Below are positions 33,901 to 46,494 of a DNA stretch of 64,000 nt, piece after piece. Numbering within the stretch: position 1 is the first letter of the stretch; every line of letters begins with the position of its first letter. Position numbers and translations under genes: made by a program. The notes under the pieces are model-generated. The model did not search any database and was not told the DNA's origin. It saw only the letters and a list, made by a program, of their open reading frames with translations. The DNA is from Brachionus plicatilis (Eukaryota; Rotifera; Eurotatoria; Ploima; Brachionidae), in contig QEOQ01000207.1 in the NCBI GenBank assembly GCA_010279815.1, positions 150,547-214,546 of the forward strand, read 5' to 3'.

Positions 33901-34249
33901 TTAGACTTGTCGCATTTAAAAATTTACCACTACTTTTAATTTAAAAGGATGACAAAATTAGAAAATAGTGCACACATTCAAATTTAAAATTGTCCATCAT
34001 CATTAATTTATTTATTATATTTAGTCTTGATAACTAAGGAATTAAACAGGTAATACTGAGACAAAAATAAAAATTAAGGTATTTTGTTTAAATTTTGTGA
34101 TATCAATTTAATGTTATATTTTTAACGTCACACAAAAATTCAAAAACTTGATTTTTTTAAATTTTATTTTTCAAAGCGTTATTGGTTTTTTCAATTTTTA
34201 ACGCCGTGTTTAAACATAAAAAAATTCATTTTTATTCATTCACGAATCT

Positions 34250-34445
34250 TAATGGATTTTAATATGGATCAATAAAATCCAGGAACCAGAAGTTTTTGCG
34301 CGAAAGATCTCGCCAGGATTAACGGCAGTCTCATATCAATTAAATGTGAATAAATTTATTCACATTAATAATGTAAGACCTGGCCTAAGAAACCTCGGTG
34401 AAACATAATCCTCGGTTGGATCCGGAATTACTTCTAATACTGATT
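34250..34445. repeat. GC-richer island with a perfect palindrome
   Basis: More balanced composition than its flanks. It contains the 22-base perfect palindrome of ATGTGAATAAA and its complement at about 34345-34366, and a CCTCGG repeat at 34393 and 34412. Possibly a transposon relic; the family is unknown. Confidence 0.4.
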
Positions 34446-35092
34446 TTCATTTTATTTTAAATAACTGTTATTATAAAGAAAGCTAATAGATTTTTTTTAA
34501 TATTGAAAAACGCATGCCTTTAAAATATACATTAAGTTAAAATTGCAAATAGTAAAAATCGATTTTGAGAATTATTTTTTTTTAATTTCTCTTTAAATTA
34601 ATAAATATTTGGTAGTATTTTAATTATTTTAATTAATTTATTTATCTGTTTAAGAATCAATTTATAAAAAAATTAAAAAATTCTCAACGATCGATTTTTA
34701 CAATTGGTGATTTTAATTTTTTAGTATTCAAAGGTAAATTATCAAATGTAAATTTACGTTAAATGCAGTTATCGTATAAGTAATGTAGTTAAAATTTCAC
34801 ATTATTTTTTAAAATAATTAATTTATTGAAGTTAAATATTTATAACTCTAAAAAAATATTTTTAGTTTTGATTGTCTAAAAATATTTTCAATGGATAAGC
34901 AAAAAATAGAACTTTTTAAATCGAAAAAAATAATTATTTTAATTGAAGGTTTTATCACGAACTGAAGATTTATCAAGAGAGCAGATTTTTACAACCAAAT
35001 TTCCCTTTTGACTTTTTTTAGTGATGAGAAGAGATCTTGAGCAGAAACTTTTTTTAAAAATTAAATTGAAATTTTAAAATACACACTAAGAA

Positions 35093-36019
35093 ATGGATTT
35101 GACAAAAATCGTTCTTAAAACACCTGAAAAATCATCTACAGTCCTAGAAAAAGATTTAAGCAATTGTAGAGAAAATAGCGAACAATATGAGAAGGATTTG
35201 GAGAGGATTAAGCAATTTCGAAAATACCTAATGTCAGAATCAACTGAAGAATCATTAAACAAACTAGATGATGACGATTTGAGTTTTCTTGGCTCTCAGG
35301 AACAAAATGATAAGGAAACAAGTGCTGCTGTAGGAACTAGTAAAAAATCAAGTAGTAGAAATCATAACAAAAATCTGAGTCCAATCATTTACGATGAATT
35401 TAGAGCAAAAGGAAAAACAAAACCCGATGAAGAAAAATGTAATGAAGACCTTAATTCAGTTAGTATTCATACGGAAAGTTATGAAATAGATAAATTGAAT
35501 ATGATGGAAACTTTGGCATTCCTCGAAAATGATGAAGACAATGAATTGAATCAAAGTCAATGCTCAAATTCGGGAACAATACAACAAGCAGTTTTGACCA
35601 TCCTTTTGACAAATAGATGGCAGCAGAAAAAAAAAAACAAGTTAAAAGAACCTGTCAGATATCAGCCAACATATCGTCTAGAACCAAAGGATGATTTTAA
35701 TTCAATAAAATATTTAATTGTTAAAAAAATTAGGAATACTTTTGAAATTCTTTGTGAAAAACACAAATATAATTATGAATACACCCCAAAATTTTTGAGA
35801 GTAATTACTGAACTAATAAAAAATGATGCCAAGTGTTTTAAATTGGACCGCTATAAAATTGTTGCACATGTGACCATTTTACAAAAAGTTTTGAAACAAA
35901 GCGTTCAATTTATTAGCAGAGAACTATTCAGTATTGATGATGATCATAAATTGTCTTTTAGAGTCGATATGACAAGTTTTCATGCCGTATGTCTGGTCTT
36001 TTTTGTCTACCATGAATGA
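35093..36019 (+). CDS. Tctex1-domain dynein light chain-like protein
   Basis: Intronless, 308 residues. The C-terminal 120 residues form a Tctex-1 domain: YQPTYRLEPKDDFNS, a predicted helix with IRNTFEILCEKHKYNY, then LDRYKIVAHVTILQK, SVQFISRELFSIDDDHKLSF and the last strand TSFHAVCLVFFVYHE, in the order typical of TCTEX1D/DYNLT proteins that bind dynein intermediate chain or axonemal and IFT complexes. Residues 1-185 are acidic, Ser/Asn-rich and probably disordered, much longer than in the 110-140 residue core members. Whether it serves cytoplasmic or ciliary dynein cannot be told from sequence. Confidence 0.82.
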   Translation: MDLTKIVLKTPEKSSTVLEKDLSNCRENSEQYEKDLERIKQFRKYLMSESTEESLNKLDDDDLSFLGSQEQNDKETSAAVGTSKKSSSRNHNKNLSPIIYDEFRAKGKTKPDEEKCNEDLNSVSIHTESYEIDKLNMMETLAFLENDEDNELNQSQCSNSGTIQQAVLTILLTNRWQQKKKNKLKEPVRYQPTYRLEPKDDFNSIKYLIVKKIRNTFEILCEKHKYNYEYTPKFLRVITELIKNDAKCFKLDRYKIVAHVTILQKVLKQSVQFISRELFSIDDDHKLSFRVDMTSFHAVCLVFFVYHE

Positions 36020-36400
36020 TTTTTATTTCAACTTTTTTTTTTTATCATGGTTGGTTCTAGAGGAAAATATTCAAAATATTTAAATTCATATTTTTTTTAA
36101 TTAAAAATTTTTAATTAAATTAAACGGTTTTTTTTCAAATGCTGGATTCCAAAAATATAATTCAAAAGAAAAAAATAAATTTTTTCAAAAAAAGCTTTTT
36201 TCTTAATTTTAAAATGATAACTATATTAAACAAAATACAGAACAGATTTTAGAAAATGGCGAATTCCAAAAAAAATTCACAACAATAAATTTATTTTATT
36301 AAAATAAAGCTTTTTTTCTAAAATTTTTAGTGAAAATTATATTAAACTAAACACAGAACATTTTAAAAATGGTGAATAAAAAAAAAATTCGCAGCCTGTT

Positions 36401-37183
36401 TTACGACATTTGTTCATATTTGTGTTTATTCATATTTTTTCCAAGTAAACATGACAAAAATGAACCACCCAATATTACAAATGCACTAACAAAACTCAAA
36501 CAAACAATGATCAGATACTTTTCATTTATGAGCAAATTTATTTTGCTGAAGCAGCCCTAAAAATAATTTTTTTTAGTTTGAAATTAATTTTTATTTTAAG
36601 TTACTTGTTGATAAATGCCTGTTGCATTTAAAATATTCAAATCTTCATTTGAACATTCATTTTTGTTTATACAGCAAGATTTTGGAACAATGTTGTGATG
36701 GCTGGCCCATTCGGTTGCGAACCAATCTGTGAAATTTTTAGACCCGCAGCATTTAAATTTTGACTGTAAAATGTCGATCGCCTTTGAATTATTCTGGTAG
36801 CTTCTCATGGATCGTTCTATGCCAACTTTTAAGGATGTTGCTACTGAATCGTTTTTTACTGTGAAAAAGACTGAAAACGAGAAGATGCTTAAAAAGAGCA
36901 AAAAAATGAGAATGGCGTAAACATTGAGTAGCCAAACGATTCCTTTGGGTGTGCACCAAAATGACAGGGCACCAACTAGCATCATGAAGAGACCTATTGC
37001 GATCAATGGGTAATAAATCCATATACTGGGTGCGAAGGCAAAAAACTGCCGGAAAACTTTCAACCCGTAGAAACCGACTATCAATAGAACAAATCCGATT
37101 AAAAAAAATACAAGGTTGAATATCATCATTAGAGTTTTTAAAAAAGCCAAGAAAGCAGCTGTCTTGAACTGTTTAGGATTCAT
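36401..37183 (-). CDS. Tetraspanin
   Basis: Four-pass membrane organiser. Two exons on the minus strand, 37183-36605 and 36556-36401, joined in phase 0 across a 48-base intron, give 244 residues. Membrane segments lie near residues 12-38, 56-77, 83-109 and, from exon 2, 205-230 (YLIIVCLSFVSAFVILGGSF). The large extracellular loop has the diagnostic Cys145-Cys146-Gly147, a PKSCC pair at 168-171 and the membrane-proximal GC at 194-195, so all tetraspanin disulphide positions are present. The second exon is short and easy to miss; without it the protein would end before its fourth membrane helix. Confidence 0.92.
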
Positions 37184-38576
37184 TTTCTATTAAAAAAAAA
37201 ATTGATTTTTTAGAGAAATAATAAAATAATTCTATGCGTTATGTATTTTGCGGATGTGACAAAAACATTAGTTGAAATTTTGAAATACATATTTTTTGCA
37301 TTTAATTTGTTCTTTTAGTTTGATCGGAAGGATTAAAGCATTTTTTAAATAAATGAATAGTAACAATTTTTGATTTTTGTTTTATGTATAAGTATCATCA
37401 AAATATTACGAGACATAAATCAATTAATCTAAAATGCAAAAATAAAATTACCAAAATCAAAATTTTCAATAAGACTTTTTTTTTTAAAATTAGATATTTA
37501 ACAATTTCTTTTGGTTTCAAACCAATCTGTCAAATTTTTGAGTTCAAAGCATTTGTTTTATTTTTGTTGGGACTTATGAAACTTTTTAATTAAAATAATT
37601 CGATCTATTAAAGTGTTAAAGTTTATTGTAATCTGTTTAATTTAATTTTTTTCAAATGTTTAATATTCCTAGAAGAGTCTTGATAAAAAGTGCTTCGAAA
37701 AACTTATGATCAACAAAATTTGTTTATGAGCATTTTAAGATGATGAAAAATATATTTAAGCTTTTAACTTTTAAAATAATTATGAAAACTGTCAGTTTAA
37801 TTCTTCTTTTTCTCATATTTACTAAATATTTGATTTTGCCACATGAGAAAAAGAACTCGAAACAATAATTTAAATATTTGTTTTTTTTTAAAAGGTTTAA
37901 ATGTTTTCGGTAAATAAATTTTTTAGGTAAATATTTAAATTTAAAAAATTTAATCTTTTTAAAATAATTCTTACTTTTAAAAATATAAATAAATATATAA
38001 ATTTTTTTATTTTACTTAATTAGAAATTTTCTGTCTTATTTTAATCTTTAAAAACAAAGTATTTTCAAAAGTTAGGTATCATAAATTTCGAATGTTCAGC
38101 ATCTTAAACGCATTTCTAAATTCTTGATAATAATATGATAGTAACTGATAAGTGAAACTGATTAAATATAAAGAAAATTTTCATTATTGGTCAATTTCAA
38201 AGTAATCTTTATAAGTTAATTTAAAAATTCATAGTTAAAATATTTTTCCAAATATCGTAAAATCATTTGAGTTAATTAAATAGAGAGTTAAGCTCACAAC
38301 ATAACAATTTCGTAAGATTTTTTAAATCAATGTAATTTTTAAATAAAAGAATTCAAAATTTTTTTTTAAATTAATTTAATTTTTTTAATTTAATTTTTAT
38401 AATTCGTTTATAAAGGTGTTCTTTGAAATTTAAAAAAATAATAATAAAGTATACTAAAAATAAATAAATTCTTTGTCTGTTCAATAAATTAGAGTTTTTT
38501 TTTATTTTAATTATTTTTATTCATTAAATAATTTGAGGACGACTTTAGGAAATTCAGAATTTAACCAAGTTTTATT

Positions 38577-38656
38577 AGTAAGGCTTTGTGATGTCGCAAG
38601 CATCACTAAATAATACAACTAAGCTTCACTATTTAATGTTTGCGACATCACAGGCT
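38577..38656. repeat. 80-base imperfect hairpin
   Basis: The arm GTAAGGCTTTGTGATGTCGC pairs with GCGACATCACAGGCTTTAC at 38642-38660, leaving a loop of about 35 bases. It resembles a minimal MITE or a foldback with TGTGATGTCGCAA ends. Confidence 0.6.
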
Positions 38657-38771
38657 TTACAAAAAAAAAACCTGAAAGTTTGAATGTCAATCTATAATGG
38701 AAATGTTAAATAACTTTAATAAATTTACGAAAATATTTTTAATCAACACTGTGGTTACAAGGTAAATAAGG

Positions 38772-39007
38772 AATTATAAAGGGGTTGTGAAGTTCGTTTT
38801 AATTCGATCTATTTTGCACGCCATTAAAAAGTATTCTAATCAATTCTTCAAGTACATTGCTGAGTTTTTGCAGATATATATTTTCGGTCTAAGCAAAGTT
38901 ACTTGAACATTAAGTATTTTACAGAACTAAATTATTCCTTTTAGTAAAAGTTATTCAAATTTTTTAACGATCGAATTGAAATGAACTTCACAACCCCAAT
39001 TATAATT
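38772..39007. mobile_element. MITE-like element with 36-base inverted repeats
   Basis: About 236 bases. Left arm from 38772 (AATTATAAAGGGGTTGTGAA) and the right arm ending 39007 are reverse complements over about 36 bases with few mismatches, sharing GGGGTTGTGAAGTTC and AATTCGAT. No coding content; superfamily not determined. Confidence 0.72.
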
Positions 39008-42000
39008 ATTTTAAGTAAGAACAGGTTAGCTTCTGTAAACTGATCAGATTTCTAACAATTGAACGAATGAAATGAATTTTCAAATATCTATAATGTAATT
39101 GATAAAATTATGTGGCTCATTTTTGTCATGTTTTTATCAAAGCATTAAAATGATTTTATTTGATTTAAATTTAAAATGGACTTTCAAAATTTGACAAATA
39201 ATTAAAATTTTATTCATTCAATCAATAATCTCTTAAGTCTTGAACTGATGCATTATTTTTTTTCTTTGAAATTTGATGGCTATTGAAAGTGAAATGAAAT
39301 AAAATGAAAAAAGACTGTAGATTTTGAAGTATTTTTATAACTTAAAATCAATTTTTTAGTAAAAAAACAATACTTAAAAAACATAATATAAAAAATTAAG
39401 CTTTTGTTTATAGTTACAAAAAAAAGAAGAAATTTCATTATTTAATAAATAATCATAATTATTATTTCAATCGAAGAGAAAAATTTCAATATTTTTAAGG
39501 TAAAAGTAAAAATTAATAGATTAAGCGAAATTAATGTTAAGAAAAAAATAAAAATACTTTTGCTTGATCATTAAAATTTGATTTAAAAAATTAAAAAAAT
39601 ATTTGATATGCAATTTAATTTATCCATCTCCTCAAGAGAAAAAAAAATATTCTCTTGTATACCCATTAAAAATTAGAGGTTAACTTTTTCCGTTAGGAAG
39701 GTGTCTTTATGATTCGATTCTTCAATGATATTTTATTCTTGCTATAATTAAAAAATTAAATAATTATAAAAGATTAAAAACTTTAGCCTTAGAAAAAGTT
39801 TTTAATTACTTTTCGTATTATTTTAGTTTTACAGAAAAAATTTTAAATAAAATAATTTCAAAAACGAAAATTTTTATTATTTCGAACACAAATTTATTCT
39901 TAAATCTAATCTATTATTAATAATGTAATTTAAATCAATACGTAATAAGTTATTAAAAAAGAATCAAAGATGATGAAGCTTGATTTTTATTGAAAAAAAT
40001 TAATAATTTGTTAAAAGAAAAAAAAATATTAATTTGTTTAATTTTTTTAGTGAATTTAACTAATCTAGTCAGATTATACAGATTAGTCTAATAAAAAGCA
40101 TTGTTTTTAAACTAAATTAGTTTTAGCTTTAATTTTAATTAAAATTAAATATTTTAAATCATAGTTATTGAAACTTGTTTAATTCTGTCGATCTTTTGAA
40201 TATAAATATCTAATTTTTATATCAAAATTAAAATAAAAAGTTCTATTTTGAAGTTTTTATCGTTTTGACATAGAGGCAATTATTTTAAATTGAATTCTTC
40301 TAAAATTAATAATTAGCTATAAAATTTGACTTGACTATTTGCTACTCCTATTAAATTTTTTTCTAATTTTTCAAAATGTAATTTTTCCCAAATTAGTTTG
40401 CAAAAAACTTCTTGGATTTATTTTACAGGAGCAATATTTTTGAATAAAAGCATTTTTAAACTCTAGGTTAAAAAAATTGAATTAGAATCAAATTTGTGAT
40501 AATAAGATTTTTACTTAGATTGACTTCGTGATAAATTTTAGATTTTTATTTTTATTTTTTGGCTAAATAAACAAAAAAATGTATCAAAATTATCCCAAAT
40601 TACTTTTTATAATCCTTATTTGACTTGTTTATTAATAATGCATCAAAAATTTAAGCTTTTTCTTTAGAATTAGTTTTTCCTCCGAAATTCACATTTCATC
40701 AGTTGCTAATAAAATATTTACTATTATTCAATATTTTAATATTAAAAAAAGAAACACACAAATCGATTCATCATAATTAATTGAAGGGGAAGTGAATTTC
40801 ATTTTGCAATAAAACTAAACTAATTCTACTTAATTTTAACACCTTTATCAAACAAAAATAAGGAAAAAAAATATAAAATGCTGTAAATTTCTATATTTAG
40901 GTACGAAATTCTAATAAATTATTCCATTGAAATATTTCTTTTAAATATTTATTAATCAGACATTTAAAAGAAGACCAGATCATTTTTTTTAGACGATTAG
41001 ATAAGTTATTTTGAATTAATAAAAAAAAAGCTTTATTTAAATAACCAATTTCCTTGGTCTAATTTAAAAACTTCTAAGTCTTAAAAAAGATGTGTTTATT
41101 TTGAATTCAAATATCATATAGAATAGGGAAAAGTTCAATTTTTTTAGCTACTATTATCAATTTTCATGGCTCATTAACAATAAAATACGCTTTTGATTTT
41201 ATTTAGCTCAAAAGCCTTAATTTCCGGATAGATTATTATAATATTTTAAAAAATTTGTTATTCCATTTTTATTTAGTAACTAAAAGCTATTAAGCAATCA
41301 TGCCATTTAGTCTTGTTATATGTGGAAAAAATTTCAATCATTTGAATAAATATGGTTTTAACAAAAAGAGCTTGATTTTAGATCGATTTCCGTTTTATGA
41401 AACTAATACCGAAATAGAAAAAAGTTTTAATTGTGTTAAAAGTTAAAAACTTAAGAACTGCGAAATAAAATAAATTATCTATATACTGGTTAAATTGAAA
41501 CAAAAATATTTAAAAAAAAAAACGCATTTGTCAAATCTAATATCGGCTTAACAGCTTTTTTTAATCAAAATATCTATCAGTATTTAAAATCGAAATTTTC
41601 AATTTTCAAAATTGATGGCTTATGTAAACGAAAGGTTTGGCCCTTTTTCTCAAATTTTAATTTTCTTAGATTTTAATTTTACCATCAATCAAATATTTAT
41701 TAATTTTGATATAATCCTCTACTAAGAAAAATGTCTAATTGTGTTTTTAGATAAATAATCATTGATTGTACGAATACTTTGCCCCAATAATTTTAATTAT
41801 CCGAAAAATAAATACTTAAGAACAATATTGAAAAAAGGGTCAGAATACGTAATGTAAACGATTGGTATGACATGTTTCAACAAATCGATTTTAAATAACT
41901 TAAGAATCTTAATGCTTTCATTAAATTTTTGTTTATAAGCCTTTTTTAAAAGAAACTATTTACGTAAAGTTTTCATGAATCGATTGAATTTTATTAGATG

Positions 42001-44422
42001 TTAACTAGAATTGATTAATTTATTCTTTACGAATTAAGTAAAACAAAGCTTAAATAATGTTATCAAGGAATAATTATTCGATTGAAATAAATAAAGAAAT
42101 AAAACAACAATTAAAATCATATTTAGAGGATAAGTGGTTGCAAAACATTTCGATTTTGTTCCAAATCCTCAGTTTTCTTCTTGAACTTTAATTTTCTAAT
42201 AGATTTTATTTTAAATATCGATTTTATTCTCACAAAGCTTTTTATTATATTTGTTTATTTTTTTATATCTTTTAGCAAGAAATCCATCCAGGTACTTATT
42301 GTTAATTTCTTGTCATATCTTAAAATTAAAGGCGACTTTGTCACATTTATTTATAGCTCTCGTTTTTAAAGATGTTTCCTTCAGTTTGTTTCTGACAAAA
42401 AGAAAATTTAAATTAAAATCAATGAATTGGTCTAATGATTGCTAAGCTCTTTAGAACAATTTACATGGATATTATTTAAAACCTGTTTTTAAAATTTTAT
42501 TATCGAATTTTAAAATCAAAAAATAAAATATTAGCAGATTATTTGAAATTTAAGCCTTGTTGGGAATTTTATTTTCATCTGAGAAATTCATATAATGTTT
42601 AGGGATATAGTCTGGTCGCAATTATTTGACTTAATGAATTTTCAAAAATTTAGCTTAAAAATACTGCTTTTAGATAATAAAAATTAGACGCATAAATTAC
42701 CACGCAAATATATAATCTTTCTATCAGGAGAAAATTTTTCAAAATATTTTTCAATTTCAATAGTCTTTTTGTTAAAATTTAATTGAAAATAATTTAACTG
42801 AGCTTTTTATAAAAAGTATTATAATCGGCTCGTTAATATTTAGACGGAATATTTGCTAAAGTGTTAAAGTTATTTTTTAAAAGTCAAACAAAGGTATCAA
42901 AATTAAAAAAAGATAGTCATTTTGGTTAATATAAACTAAATATTTTTAATAAATTCAAATTTTTTTATAGTTGGCAAATAAATCTTAGAAGGTTTATTGA
43001 TTAAAATTTAGTTTTTATACTTAATTTTTAATTAATTTCGCTTACAATTATTAGAAATTTCCTTAAGTAAGATTGATTAATTAAGATTTGTGACATTAAA
43101 ACAATTTTGAGAATTTTGACATAACAAGTTTCTATCTAAATAGAATAAAATCTCAAAGTTGATACCTAGTTTATTATTTTATTTTGATTTGAAAAAAGCG
43201 TTTTATTATTTTTGTCTAAATTAAATTTTAAATAAATTGCGATTTTTTTAAATGATATAGAGGATCGAAAGACATAAAATCAATTGACAGACAATTATTA
43301 CATGTTTTGACATTTCTTAAGGTATATTTAGATTAAATTAATTCTAAAAATTCGACAACTCAAACCCGAATCGGCATATCTAGATTTTTGAAATTAAAAT
43401 AAGCCTACATATCTCTCATATGGCTAGAAAAATTTTTAGCTAATTTTTAGTAAAAGCATCTTTGACTTTAGAGAATAAAATCATCACAAAAAAAGTTTCT
43501 AAAATATAAATATAATTAAAATTTTTAAGTTTTCTCCAAAGGGAAATATATCATTTTCATTTGAACCAAAAAAATTAAAACGTCATTCACCATTCATGTC
43601 AATTGAAGAATTTGAGAAGTCCAATTTTTATTTTAGTATTTTTTTTGAAGATATTTTACATTTAATCAAAATGCTGACTTAAACTTTAATTTAGTTTATC
43701 TATTTTTAAAATATTAAAAATACTTTACTATTTTGGTTTTTTTTTCATTACACTTTAAATTTAAAAAAATAATTTTAATATTTTATTGGCAAATTTCAAC
43801 CACGACTTGTCAGAACAGGTAATTGTTTAATTTCTTACAGTTTTTTGCCTTCGAATGCAAATTCGACGTCATGGACTCATAAATTTTCAGAATTTTCTCG
43901 ATAAATGTAAGCAATTAAATTTTTTTTCGGGATGAAAATATCTTTTATTTTAATTCTAATCAAAAACAGCAAAATATGATGTAAAAAAATTGAAAAAAAA
44001 GATAATTACACAACAAAATATCTAGGATGGAGGCAGAAGGACTTAAAAAATAATTAAATTTTTGTTTTAAAAGCATATTTTAAATCGAAATCTATCAAAA
44101 ATGAATGCAAAGCGTTTCTCAATGTTAAAAAATTATTTCTGATGGATATTCTTATATTTTTTTTTTTCATTTTTCACTAGTTAATTCATGATAAAATATA
44201 TGATAAACAGATAAAAAATTAAAAATATTATAGAAATATTTTCTCCAACCTTCGATAAATTGATAGATATAATTTTCATTAAATATAAACAAATTTTTTT
44301 TAAAAAAAACAATATTAGCTCTGTTAATTCCCTTGCCTAAAAAAGTCAGGGTAGCTAAACCTTAATTTCTTTATCCTTATTGGGCAAAGATTTTTTTATC
44401 AAATTTTTTTTTAGATTTTAAG

Positions 44423-45331
44423 ATGATTTCTGGAAAATCTCAAATAGTTCGTCAAAGAAAAATTGACAATGACAAAATTGTTGAACAAGCAGTAAATGAT
44501 GACTTCTCACTTGATGTTAGTGAAGAATTAGAGCAAATTAATGAATCAATTGCCAAGCTGACGCTAAAATTAAACACTGAATCTGAAGATTACACTGAAT
44601 TTGATTTTAGCAATAGAAATTATCAGTACGATCTAGAGCCATCATCTTCGTCATCAGCATCATCGCCATCCACTTTACTTAATGCCGAAAAGTCTCCTAA
44701 ATCTTTTTCATCATTTTCAAAATCGCCTGTTTCCACCATGATTTTTAATCCTGAATCGCAGCCCACGAACAAAAATTACAAGGAAAAAATTGTCAAATCT
44801 AGCACATTGAATTCTCAACCGACCAATACACTTGTGTCAACAAATTCAGTTCCATTGACTACCTGTATTAAATCGAATCGTTTGACAAACTTTATGAGAC
44901 TAGGCCAGACAAACTCATTTTTTTCGCGAAGCTGTCCTGGCGAAGAAATATCTGAAAGTGGGCCCACAGAATCTAGAATTGGTCAAAAAAGTGAATATCA
45001 TAACAGAATAAGAAATTTTCTCACGTTTTCGTCTAGGTCAAAATCTCGAAAAAGTGAGACTTCACCAAATGCATCTACACGTGCATCGGCCAATTCGGTT
45101 TTTTCCGATTGTAGTAGTACTAGTACTAATGATAAGCTAAATGAGAAAAAAACTAAAATTGGATCATATGAAGTTGATTTGGAAAAACTAGCCCGAGAGT
45201 TAGTTTTACCAAGTATTGAAGCTCCGTTAACTTCATTTAAGCCTCCTTTGCAATCAAGCAAAACAATAGATTTAGAGACGTCAAATAATTCTAAAAATCA
45301 ATTACAAAGATCCATGACTCAAAACAAATAG
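44423..45331 (+). CDS. Unknown Ser/Thr/Asn-rich disordered protein
   Basis: Intronless ORF of 302 residues with no domain I recognise. A short helical region (EELEQINESIAKLTLKLN) lies near residues 33-50; the remainder is low complexity with poly-Ser (SSSSSASSPS), many Ser-Pro pairs (KSPKSF, KSPVS) and basic Ser/Arg stretches (FSSRSKSRKS), suggesting a phosphorylated scaffold or regulator. G+C and codon use exceed the flanking spacer, supporting a real gene. AG directly before the first ATG (TTTTAAG) suggests that an upstream non-coding exon may be spliced in. Confidence 0.6.
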   Translation: MISGKSQIVRQRKIDNDKIVEQAVNDDFSLDVSEELEQINESIAKLTLKLNTESEDYTEFDFSNRNYQYDLEPSSSSSASSPSTLLNAEKSPKSFSSFSKSPVSTMIFNPESQPTNKNYKEKIVKSSTLNSQPTNTLVSTNSVPLTTCIKSNRLTNFMRLGQTNSFFSRSCPGEEISESGPTESRIGQKSEYHNRIRNFLTFSSRSKSRKSETSPNASTRASANSVFSDCSSTSTNDKLNEKKTKIGSYEVDLEKLARELVLPSIEAPLTSFKPPLQSSKTIDLETSNNSKNQLQRSMTQNK

Positions 45332-46494
45332 ATAATCGATTTTTTTAAGTGTATATAATTGTTGTAAAAACCGGTTGAATTAATTTTTACAAAATGGATA
45401 ATTAAACTTTATTCTAATCACATTAAAGAATAACTTAATATTTAAATATTTTTACATGTATAGATTTAAATTAAGACTTAGTAAAACATAGGTCAAATAA
45501 ATTTTCAAATATTTTAAATATATTTTTTTCAAAGTTGAAATTTTCAGATAAATCGGTGAAGAGTGTTGAAAATATTATATTTTTTTAATAAATATTTTAA
45601 TGTTTCACAAAAAGAACCATTTGTCTGAGTTTTTTTTAAATTTTAGTATTTTTAGAAAAAGCTGTTCTCTTTTTCTAAATTTTAATTAAATTTCTATATA
45701 AACTGAAGCAATAAATAAAAATAAATTCTCTTAAATCATTTTGAATATCCAAGACAAGTTAAACATCTGATGTAGAATACTCCAAGTTTAGTGGCTAGTC
45801 ACTGATTTGGAGTCGCCAAGTTACCAAGAAAATGAGTGATGAAGACTACTTGAAATTCATGGTCATGATCACATGATCAAAACTTGATTAATAAAAATCT
45901 CAATAAAAATGATCAAATAAGTTTTTTTTATTCCTTTTTTAATTTTAACTTTAAATTTTTGATATTTAAGATTAAAAAATATTCATATGAAAACTTTTAA
46001 AACTAATTTAAGACCCCCACTGAGCAATCCAAATTATAGCTAAAGAAACCCCTTTAAATGATATTTTAATATCTATTAGAATATATCAAAGTGAAAAAAA
46101 GGAAGATTAATATTTAATTTTTACTTCAGATAAAAACATATCTAAATTTTTTGCAAGTTATCAATAAAAACAAATTATGTATTATAAGGTTTAGTTATGT
46201 ATTAACTTTATTTTTAGATCTAAAATTAAATTAGATTAAATTGAAACCAATCACCCCTCAGCAAAATTGTTGATAAAAAGTCAGAGATTTTGCATAAGAT
46301 TTAAAAAAATATTCAATGTTCAATTCAATTTAAATGGGCCTAAATAAATTATTATTTCTCCTAATTTAATGATTTAATAATAATTTAATAATTTAATTTA
46401 ATTTAATTTGATAATTTAATTTTTGATTTAAATTCAGATTAAAAAAATTAAAATTGTTTAATTTTATTTTAAAAAAAAAAATTTTTAGTAATTC
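45332..46494. repeat. Spacer with dispersed repeat
   Basis: CATGGTCATGATCACATGAT and following sequence at 45859-45930 recur at about 62799-62880. A small inverted repeat, CTCCAA..GTGGCTAGTCAC..TTGGAG, lies at 45781-45814. Confidence 0.5.

Larger units (their letters stand above)
37184..44422. other. 7-kb AT-rich gene desert
   Basis: No protein family is readable on either strand. Two inverted-repeat elements are listed separately (38577, 38772). Around 43795-43915 composition is slightly richer, with GTAATT and TTACAG sites that could belong to a non-coding 5' exon of the gene at 44423. The rest is homopolymer-rich. Confidence 0.5.

Noticed and set aside
42181..42445. Two overlapping hydrophobic frames of about 60 codons
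   Set aside because: Phe/Ile/Leu-rich composition expected from T-rich DNA; start and splice context unsupported.
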